Assembly: GCA_002307185.1 (NCBI GenBank)
Contig: DBTT01000024.1
Location: 9,759-29,648 of the forward strand
Length of the DNA: 19,890 nt
Origin: Bacteroidales bacterium UBA1309
GTDB taxonomy: Bacteria; Bacteroidota; Bacteroidia; Bacteroidales; Dysgonomonadaceae
Direction of reading: 5' to 3'
This document shows positions 14,604-19,890 of this stretch, in pieces; the stretch's first letter is position 1; the number at the start of each line of letters is the position of its first letter. The position numbers and the translations under genes are program-made. The notes below the pieces were generated by a model. The model worked only from the letters and a program-made list of their open reading frames with translations. It did not search any database and was not told the DNA's origin.

Positions 14604-16803
14604 GAACAATGCGGTCTTTAAGTTCTGCCAGTTTCGCTTTGTTCCAACGGTCTGTGGTTCCCACCAGGTAGCCTGTGATCCGTTGCAGTTTGTCAATGTG
14701 GTGACTGCCGCATTTGGGGCATTCGTTCAATTCGGAGGATGCGTTTTCATATCCGCAATCGAGGCATCGATTCCGGTTGTGATTGACTGAAGCGTATCCG
14801 ATGTCCAATTTGTCCATCATATCCACCACCGACATGATTGCTTGCGGATTGTGTGTGGCATCGCCGTCTATTTCCACATAAAAGATATGCCCCCCGCGTG
14901 TCAAGTCGTGGTAAGGAGCCTCCACCTTTGCTTTATGCAATGCCGAACATTTGTAATAAACCGGAACGTGATTCGAATTGGTGTAATATTCGCGGTCGGT
15001 GATTCCCGGCACAACGCCAAAGTCCTTCCTGTCACGGCGGGTAAAACGACCGGCTAATCCTTCCGCGGGAGTGGCCAGTACGCTGTAGTTGTGTTGATAT
15101 TTTTCGGAAAATTCGTTTACCTTGTCACGCATGTAGGTGATTATTTCCAGTCCGATGCGTTGCGAAGCATCCGATTCGCCATGGTGCTTGCCTGTGAGAG
15201 CCACTAAGGCCTCGGCTAAACCAATGAACCCGACACCCAATGTTCCCTGATTAATCACTTTTTCAATGCTATCTTCAGACTGAATGGCTTCGCAGCCTTT
15301 CCACAAGACGGACATCAAAAGCGGAAATTGCTTGGGTGCAGCCGTTTTTTGAAACTCGAAACGTTGGTGCAATTGCTTTGCGGTTAATTCCAAGAGAGAA
15401 TTGAGTTTGCTGTAGAAAAACGCAATCCGTTCTTTTTGATTCTCAACATTCCTGCACTCCAGTGCAAGGCGAACCAGGTTGATTGTTGAGAACGAAAGGT
15501 TTCCTCGACCAATGGAGGTTTTCTTTCCAAAACGGTTTTCGAAGACCCGCGTGCGGCATCCCATCGTAGCCACTTCGTGTTCAAAACGGCGAGGATCGTC
15601 GCTTTTCCATTCCTCGTTCTGATTGAAAGAAGCATCCAAATTCAAGAAATTCGGGAAAAACCGGCGGGCACTCACCTTGCAGGCCAATTGGTAAAGGTCG
15701 AAATTGGGATCTTCCGGCAGGTAATTCACGCCCCGCTTTTTCTTCCATATTTGGATGGGGAAAATAGCGGTGACACCGCCTCCAACACCTTTGTAGGTGG
15801 AATTGAGCAATTCGCGGATCACGCATCGCCCTTCCGCCGAGGTGTCTGTGCCGTAATTTATCGAGCTGAACACCACCTGGTTTCCTCCGCGAGAATGGAT
15901 CGTGTTCATGTTGTGGATAAATGCTTCCATCGATTGATATACCCGGCCCACTGTCCGGTTGATAGCGTGTTGCAAGATGCGTGCGTCGCCTTGCAATCCG
16001 CTCAAGTCTTTTGTGGCGTAATCTTCGGGTTGTGTGTTGCAGAGGTGCGAATAATTTTCGCCGGTAACTTGTTCAAGCATACGAATTTCTTCCTGAAAGC
16101 TTTTCTTAACAAAAGGTGCAAGGTAGAAGTCAAAAGCCGGGATGGCTTGGCCGCCATGCATTTCGTTTTGTGCTGTTTCGAGCGAGATGCACCCCAGCAT
16201 GCTGGCGGTCTCGATCCGTTTGGCAGGACGAGATTCGCCGTGTCCGGCTATGAACCCGTTCTCCAAGATCTTATCCAGTGGATGCTGCACGCAAGTCAAG
16301 CTTTTGGTTGGATAATAATCCTTGTCATGTATATGTAGGTAATTGAGTTTGACGGCCTCCCTCACTTCAGGAGTCAGCAAATAGTCGTCCACAAAGGGCT
16401 TGGTTGTCTCGCTGGCAAATTTCATCATCATCCCGGCAGGTGTGTCGGTGTTCATGTTGGCATTTTCGCGGGTGATGTCGTTCGATTTGGTTTCGATGAT
16501 TTCCAAGAACATGTCCCTGGTTTTAGCTTTGCGGGCAATGCTCCGTTGGTCGCGGTAAGCGATGTATTTTTTAGCAACTTCCTTGCGGGAACTTTTCATC
16601 AGCTCCACCTCCACCATGTCTTGGATCTGTTCCACGGTCATCTGTTCGTGCCCACGACACGAAACATAGTCGGTGATTCTTCTGATGAGGGTGATGTCTT
16701 CTCCCTGTTCGGTGTGCAACATGGCCTTGCGGACGGCAGCCATGATTTTTTCTTCGTTGAAACCAACGATTCGTCCATCTCGTTTTACAACTGTGCTAAT
16801 CAT
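14596..16803 (-). CDS. nrdD: Anaerobic (class III) ribonucleoside-triphosphate reductase NrdD
   Basis: NrdD reduces ribonucleotides to deoxyribonucleotides without oxygen or B12, using a glycyl radical. The 735 residues begin with an ATP-cone allosteric domain (VVKRDGRIVGFNEEKIMAAVRKAM, about 5-95). The catalytic barrel includes SMLGCISLETAQNEMHGGQ and NTIHSRGGNQVVFSSINYG. A C-terminal zinc ribbon has Cys680, 683, 695 and 698. The radical site is RITGYLVGT with Gly711. The activase NrdG follows with an 8-nt overlap. A cobalamin riboswitch ends 136 nt upstream, implying repression when B12 is available, presumably because a B12-dependent class II reductase elsewhere takes over. Confidence 0.96.
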   Translation of the reverse strand: MISTVVKRDGRIVGFNEEKIMAAVRKAMLHTEQGEDITLIRRITDYVSCRGHEQMTVEQIQDMVEVELMKSSRKEVAKKYIAYRDQRSIARKAKTRDMFLEIIETKSNDITRENANMNTDTPAGMMMKFASETTKPFVDDYLLTPEVREAVKLNYLHIHDKDYYPTKSLTCVQHPLDKILENGFIAGHGESRPAKRIETASMLGCISLETAQNEMHGGQAIPAFDFYLAPFVKKSFQEEIRMLEQVTGENYSHLCNTQPEDYATKDLSGLQGDARILQHAINRTVGRVYQSMEAFIHNMNTIHSRGGNQVVFSSINYGTDTSAEGRCVIRELLNSTYKGVGGGVTAIFPIQIWKKKRGVNYLPEDPNFDLYQLACKVSARRFFPNFLNLDASFNQNEEWKSDDPRRFEHEVATMGCRTRVFENRFGKKTSIGRGNLSFSTINLVRLALECRNVENQKERIAFFYSKLNSLLELTAKQLHQRFEFQKTAAPKQFPLLMSVLWKGCEAIQSEDSIEKVINQGTLGVGFIGLAEALVALTGKHHGESDASQRIGLEIITYMRDKVNEFSEKYQHNYSVLATPAEGLAGRFTRRDRKDFGVVPGITDREYYTNSNHVPVYYKCSALHKAKVEAPYHDLTRGGHIFYVEIDGDATHNPQAIMSVVDMMDKLDIGYASVNHNRNRCLDCGYENASSELNECPKCGSHHIDKLQRITGYLVGTTDRWNKAKLAELKDRIVHE

Positions 16804-16904
16804 TTTTGTAAGTCATTTAGATTTGTGGAAAATACACCGGCGGAAGGTAATAGAAGTACGCGTGAAAGCTTAGATTCTTGGTCAAAAGTGCGCATAATCC
16901 CATC

Positions 16905-16921
16905 GCTTTTCTCCCGAAAGC
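16905..16921 (-). promoter_or_regulatory. Post-aptamer hairpin of the nrdD riboswitch
   Basis: In the transcript GCTTT pairs with AAAGC around a CGGGAGA loop, starting 18 nt after the aptamer. It matches the btuB-leader hairpin in stem sequence. Confidence 0.55.
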
Positions 16922-16938
16922 TATGAACTCTTATACCA

Positions 16939-17155
16939 GGCAGGTCTTCTGACTTACTCCCGTATCTGAACGCCTTCCCAAATTCATTGTTAAATGCTAA
17001 CTATCATTTAGTGGCAAAAGTGTTGTTCGATACGTTGTCTCAATTAAACTGTTAACCGATGACTGCTAACTGCTAACTGAAGGAGCTTACAGCTACGGGG
17101 ATAGTCCAGGAATTGCACCCGGTTCCCTTTTCATTCAGAAAAATCTGAAACCTGA
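16939..17155 (-). promoter_or_regulatory. Cobalamin riboswitch controlling nrdDG
   Basis: The minus strand has AAAAGGGAACC, GGGTGCAATTCC, TATCCCCGTAGCTGTAA, GCCAC (17011-17015), GGGAAGGC and the terminal box GTCAGAAGACCTGCC at 16939. Its long internal insertion contains CAGTTAGCAGTTAGCAGT and is closely similar to the insertion in the btuB riboswitch, so the two copies look related by duplication. Confidence 0.94.
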
Positions 17156-17162
17156 TATGATG

Positions 17163-17170
17163 CAAAGTTA
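17163..17170 (-). promoter_or_regulatory. Promoter -7 element for nrdDG
   Basis: The minus strand reads TAACTTTG, an exact TAnnTTTG match, placing the transcript start about 2-4 nt before the aptamer. No good -33 element is visible at the usual spacing. Confidence 0.65.
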
Positions 17171-17464
17171 TTAATATTTCGATATGAATAAACTATCCAA
17201 TTATATAAATAGAAAATTTATTTTGATATAAAGAGATGATATATTTTGATAATCAGGTTTTTAAAATTTAAAATGGAAAACTTATATAAAAATTTAGAAT
17301 AAGAAATTTAATTGATTAGAAAATATTTATAAGTATTGAGCTATTTTAAATAGACCAACTCAGATTACTTGATTGGGATCAAGATATTCAAAGATATAAT
17401 AATCCGAATGATGAGCTATCAAAAAACATAGGGTAGATTGAGCAAGATTAGTTAGTGAAATCCG
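17171..17464. other. AT-rich gene-free stretch
   Basis: I see no gene, RNA or strong hairpin here. The sequence is dominated by A and T and marks the change from the B12 region to the accessory segment on the right. Confidence 0.5.
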
Positions 17465-17629
17465 ATGGGTGCTATCACCCTGCCACGTCTTATCAATAAG
17501 TTGACAAACATGCAGGCTGCATCTCCCGTGCAGGAGCTAAATCGCCTGTATTCGTTGTTGGGGGAATGGGTAACTTTTACGGACTTATTCCTATTTGCTG
17601 CATCCTTAATTAACGTGAGTTCGATGTAA
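17465..17629 (+). other. GC-richer, hairpin-rich island; open on both strands; mobile repeat, RNA or small gene
   Basis: The plus strand can encode 54 residues from ATG 17465 to TAA 17627, starting MGAITLPRLINKL and including LGEWVTFTDLFLFAASL. The minus strand is also open across the same DNA but without a suitable start codon. Four short hairpins occur in the first 105 nt: 17467-17480, 17489-17500, 17517-17533 and 17550-17567. The composition is much more GC-rich than both flanks. I do not recognise either peptide. A structured RNA or a piece of a mobile element is at least as likely as a small gene. Confidence 0.25.
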
Positions 17630-17784
17630 AAAAGTTGACAAGAAAATAGGAATATAGCGAATTATTCGATAAATTTAAAGTGTTGAATAATAAATAATTA
17701 CTAAAAACACTCGCTATGATTCCCGAGCATAAAATTACTGAATTAAGCGAAGCGAATCACGAATTCCAAAAAGAAAAATAGTGC

Positions 17785-18115
17785 ATGAGTAAATTTATTT
17801 TATTGTCGATGAGTTTTTCAAAGAATTTGACAACACCATAAAGGAACATTCCCTCGAAAATGTGAAAACAAGCAAGAGAAACCGTAAATTCACCATGTCC
17901 GAAAGCGAAGTGATGACCATCCTGCTCCTGTTCCACTTGGGCGTCGCATTCAAGAACCTGAAGGCATTCTATGTGTTTTATATCCAAAAGCATATGGGGA
18001 AGGAATTTCCACGGACAGTCTCTTACAACCGGTTTGTATAAGTTGCAACAAGCTTCCGGCAAGCAACCCCAATGCAGCATTTTGAGAGTAAACTTTTATG
18101 GGGATCAATCCCATA
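17785..18115 (+). pseudogene. IS982-family transposase remnant, N-terminal part only, frameshifted
   Basis: From 17805 to 18041 the plus strand encodes VDEFFKEFDNTIKEH, then KRNRKFTMSESEVMTILLLF, and ends PRTVSYNRFV followed by a stop. This matches the start of IS982-family transposases (the SESEVMTILLLFHL and EFP-x-x-VSYNRFVEL segments). The native start ATG (17785, MSKFIL) is one frame off, so a base has been lost between 17800 and 17805. After VSYNRFV a second shift moves the reading to KLQQASGKQ. Only about 90 of some 300 residues remain and the catalytic DDE part is absent. It is the only gene-like sequence on the plus strand in the window and ends next to the transporter gene. Confidence 0.7.
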
Positions 18116-18118
18116 TAC

Positions 18119-19003
18119 TTAACATTTTTTTGCCCATCTCAACCTGTTTAATGTATCTATTGCTTGTAAGAGAACCGATAAAGTGATTAAAGATATTCCT
18201 ACGTAAAATGAGGTATTTAATTCTCTTGCCTCATTAAAAAATGAAATAGCAATGATAATGCTATATACAGCATCAAGATTGTAACTTAGATTCACCGTAA
18301 AAGCGGATATTTTTTGTAGTACCTGAATGTTAAACAATTGCAATAATACGGTGCTGAAAAGAGCTAAAATCAGTATAAATATTCCATTTTTCATATCAGG
18401 GAAGATTGTTTCGACAGGAAATATGTTTAAATAAAACGGCAAACAGACACTAAGCACCAAAACACCCCCGATCATTTGATAAAACAACATGGTTTCCGCC
18501 TTAAAATTTTTACTTACCTTTTTTGTAAATATGGTCGTCAAACTATATAAAGTGGATGATATTAACCCCAATACGATACCTGTTCGATATCGGATATCAA
18601 ACGAAAAAATCAGCACAATGCCAACAACAACTATAAAGCTGTAAATAAGCTCCCTATAACTGAATTTTCTTTTCAAGAGAATCGGTTCCAAGATAGCCGT
18701 AAAAAAGCCGACTAAAGCAAAACAAACAACGCCAATGGATATATTGGCAGCTTTTATACTACCGAAGAAAAATACCCAATGTAACCCTAAAAGTCCGCCA
18801 ACACTTCCTACTTTCATGAAAGAGGAAAGTGATATAATCTGCATTTTCTTGTTCGATAATAAATATACCAGAAATATAATCGATGCAAATATCATTCTCC
18901 ACCAGACTATCAGACCTTCATTCATCGTTATGACACCCCCTAAGATACTACCTAATGCTGCAAATAGGATAGCCACATGTAATTTGGTAAAGGTGGATTT
19001 CAT
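18119..19003 (-). CDS. EamA/DMT-superfamily membrane transporter, substrate unknown
   Basis: The protein is 294 residues long from the ATG at 19001-19003. It has about ten hydrophobic segments arranged as two EamA repeats (roughly 5-135 and 145-285), as in 10-TM drug/metabolite transporters. Typical pieces are WWRMIFASIIFLVYLL near the end of the first third and LGLISSTLYSLTTIFTKK at the start of the second repeat. A 13-residue longer start at 19042 is possible but would run into the tRNA-like remnant and lacks family similarity. The gene is clearly more AT-rich than the cob and nrd genes, which suggests separate acquisition. The substrate cannot be inferred; a link to corrinoids is not indicated by sequence. 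Confidence 0.88.
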   Translation of the reverse strand: MKSTFTKLHVAILFAALGSILGGVITMNEGLIVWWRMIFASIIFLVYLLSNKKMQIISLSSFMKVGSVGGLLGLHWVFFFGSIKAANISIGVVCFALVGFFTAILEPILLKRKFSYRELIYSFIVVVGIVLIFSFDIRYRTGIVLGLISSTLYSLTTIFTKKVSKNFKAETMLFYQMIGGVLVLSVCLPFYLNIFPVETIFPDMKNGIFILILALFSTVLLQLFNIQVLQKISAFTVNLSYNLDAVYSIIIAISFFNEARELNTSFYVGISLITLSVLLQAIDTLNRLRWAKKC

Positions 19004-19049
19004 ATTAAATGTTTCAGAAACATGATTTCCCAGTAAAAGCAAAAAATGA

Positions 19050-19153
19050 CGGGAGTTCCAAATTGTAAAATTTTAATGCTACCCGATAACCATTTAAAAC
19101 ATTATCCATACATCCCAATTGGGATGTGCCTTCAACCACTCAGCCAACTCTCC
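19050..19153 (-). pseudogene. tRNA-Ser-like remnant (degenerate tRNA gene or attachment-site scar)
   Basis: Reading down from 19153, the minus strand starts GGAGAGT, then TG, then GCTGAGTGGTTGAAGGC. This is a textbook class II (serine) acceptor strand and D-arm. Next comes a perfect 18-bp palindrome ACATCC-CAATTG-GGATGT (19110-19127), where the anticodon arm should be; its 6-nt loop is one base short and lacks U33. A GATAA/TTATC stem stands in the place of the long variable arm, and ACTCCCG (19050-19056) nearly completes the acceptor stem. No normal T-arm with GTTCGAATC is present. The total of 104 nt is too long for a tRNA-Ser. Confidence 0.4.
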
Positions 19154-19336
19154 ATATAATATGACACAAATCATTTAACAACTAAAATTCAATCGCTTAT
19201 AACAAAAAAAACTCTACCACTAAAATATTCCTGTTTATATAAACAATTAAAATGAATATAATATCCTCTCTACGGATTAGCCGTCCTTGTTGCAACAATT
19301 CACTTCAAAATTACAAGCTATCATTTTGAAAACAAA

Positions 19337-19361
19337 CACCCTGCATACCTCCTGCAGGGTG
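19337..19361 (-). terminator. Strong hairpin, probable Rho-independent terminator
   Basis: CACCCTGCA (19337-19345) pairs perfectly with TGCAGGGTG (19353-19361) around a 7-nt loop. On the minus strand it is followed by TTTGTTTTC. It would end any minus-strand transcript entering from the right. Confidence 0.65.
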
Positions 19362-19437
19362 ATTGTCCTTTATTGGCAGAGTAATTTATTGATAAATAAA
19401 GTTCTATGAAATCGTACTGCAGGGTGATTGCAGGGTA
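19352..19437 (+). repeat. Direct repeat ctgcagggtgattg
   Basis: The 14-mer occurs at 19352-19365 and 19417-19430, 65 bp apart, and the second copy is followed by another GCAGGGT. The first copy is also the right arm of the terminator hairpin, so the second may be a displaced duplicate of it. Confidence 0.5.
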
Positions 19438-19536
19438 CTCATCGGATTTGTCGATTTTTGAAGAAGTCGGTTTGTCACGATTTCACCCGTTAATCGGTTC
19501 TTTATTGGAGAGAAGGTATGTATTTGATAGTTGTGG

Positions 19537-19686
19537 CTAAATTTGTTTCGGCCTGATAGTTCGCTTCAAATACTCTGCCGTGTCGGTTTTCGCATCGTCC
19601 AGCCCGATTTTTTTGCGCAGCTGGGTGCGGATGGTTTGTCGGGAGCGTTGGGTGATACCGAGAATAATGGGCTTGTGCAATTCCAT
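19537..19686 (-). CDS. Small hypothetical protein, possibly a gene fragment
   Basis: From the ATG at 19684-19686 it encodes 49 residues, starting MELHKPIILGITQRS and ending in a basic tail (LKRTIRPKQI). The segment TQRSRQTIRTQLRKKIG could be a helix-turn-helix-like stretch. A longer version from a GTG at 19768 would read through the repeat cluster and is less likely. I do not recognise the family. It may be the C-terminal piece of a broken gene. Confidence 0.4.
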   Translation of the reverse strand: MELHKPIILGITQRSRQTIRTQLRKKIGLDDAKTDTAEYLKRTIRPKQI

Positions 19687-19706
19687 GGGAAGTAGGGCTG
19701 ATAGTA

Positions 19707-19790
19707 TCTTTGCAATGCTACCACGGATGTGCTGGTAACATTGCAAAGACATCCGTGGCAACACTACCACGGCACACGTGGTAATGCTGC
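19707..19790. repeat. Mosaic of short inverted and direct repeats (CCACGG cluster)
   Basis: TCTTTGCAATG (19707-19717) is inverted at 19739-19749, and CCACGGATGT (19721-19730) is inverted at 19749-19758. The two pairs interleave rather than nest. CTACCACGG followed by an imperfect TGGTAA occurs twice in direct order (19718-19737 and 19764-19783), and ACCACG-GCACA-CGTGGT forms a perfect hairpin near 19766-19782. Confidence 0.6.
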
Positions 19791-19806
19791 CAGGCTTGTC
19801 CGTCTC

Positions 19807-19890
19807 TCAGGCGATGACCACGGGAACGCCAAAGGTTGTGCTGCGGGGTTGTTCCAACAGGGTACTTCCCCCGTTCGGCGTAGGCTCTGC
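19807..19890 (-). CDS. C-terminal end of an unidentified gene entering from the right edge
   Basis: The minus strand is open from the window edge to the TGA at 19807-19809, encoding 27 residues that begin AEPTPNGGSTLL and end TTFGVPVVIA. The Pro/Gly/Ser/Thr-rich start resembles a flexible linker or tail. The piece is too short to identify, and an open stretch of this length could occur by chance. Confidence 0.3.
   Translation of the reverse strand, partial: AEPTPNGGSTLLEQPRSTTFGVPVVIA

Noticed and set aside
15577..16338. 253-residue plus-strand open frame
   Set aside because: It is antisense to the well-supported nrdD gene; the peptide has no family features.
16973..17085. CTAACTG repeats within the nrdD leader as a CRISPR-like or minisatellite array
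   Set aside because: The units are short, few and lie inside the peripheral part of a cobalamin aptamer that has a similar counterpart in the btuB leader.
17757..18080. 107-residue minus-strand open frame
   Set aside because: It is the complement of the IS982 transposase remnant, whose plus-strand reading matches a known family.
18097..18115. 6-bp hairpin after the transporter stop as a terminator
   Set aside because: On the minus strand it is followed by AAAAG rather than a U-run, and the stem is short.

Overview
The window comes from a member of the Bacteroidota, most likely the order Bacteroidales. The evidence is the gene families (BtuG-type surface lipoprotein, SusC/BtuB-era TonB receptor style, OmpA-type lipoprotein, cysteine-rich CWC protein), the absence of clear Shine-Dalgarno sequences, and promoters that fit the Bacteroidetes -7 element TAnnTTTG. 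Almost every gene lies on the minus strand, so the region is best read from high to low coordinates.

The unifying theme is vitamin B12. Four cobalamin riboswitches (about 17155-16939, 12537-12370, 11932-11754 and 7726-7521) sit in about 10 kb. In order they precede: (1) nrdD-nrdG, the oxygen-sensitive class III ribonucleotide reductase and its activase; (2) a 71-residue cysteine-rich CWC-family protein of unknown function; (3) a biotin-dependent acyl-CoA carboxylase operon (carboxyltransferase, biotin carboxylase, biotin carrier), which makes or uses methylmalonyl-CoA, the substrate of a B12 enzyme; (4) btuB-btuG, outer-membrane capture and import of B12, followed by cobQ, cobD, cbiB and cobU for the late amidation, aminopropanol attachment and nucleotide-loop activation steps. 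Each aptamer is followed 17-22 nt later by a similar small hairpin, three of them with a CGGGA or CGAGG loop, probably part of the expression platform.

Layout by coordinate: 1-4120 cobU (cut by the window edge), cbiB, cobD, cobQ; 4214-4248 hairpin; 4275-7380 btuG and btuB; 7483-7744 riboswitch and promoter; 7898-7943 terminator; 7968-11571 carboxylase operon; 11601-11949 leader, riboswitch and promoter; 11999-12537 CWC gene and its riboswitch; 12712-13681 OmpA-like lipoprotein and its terminator; 13927-14029 a nested rod-like inverted repeat, possibly a structured RNA; 14088-16803 nrdG and nrdD; 16905-17170 riboswitch and promoter.

To the right of about 17170 the character changes. The DNA is AT-rich and gene-poor, with a GC-richer hairpin-rich island (17465-17629), a decayed IS982-family transposase fragment, one intact EamA-type transporter gene, a tRNA-Ser-like remnant, a strong hairpin terminator, a cluster of mosaic inverted repeats, and the last codons of an unidentified gene at the right edge. 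This looks like an accessory, rearranged segment.
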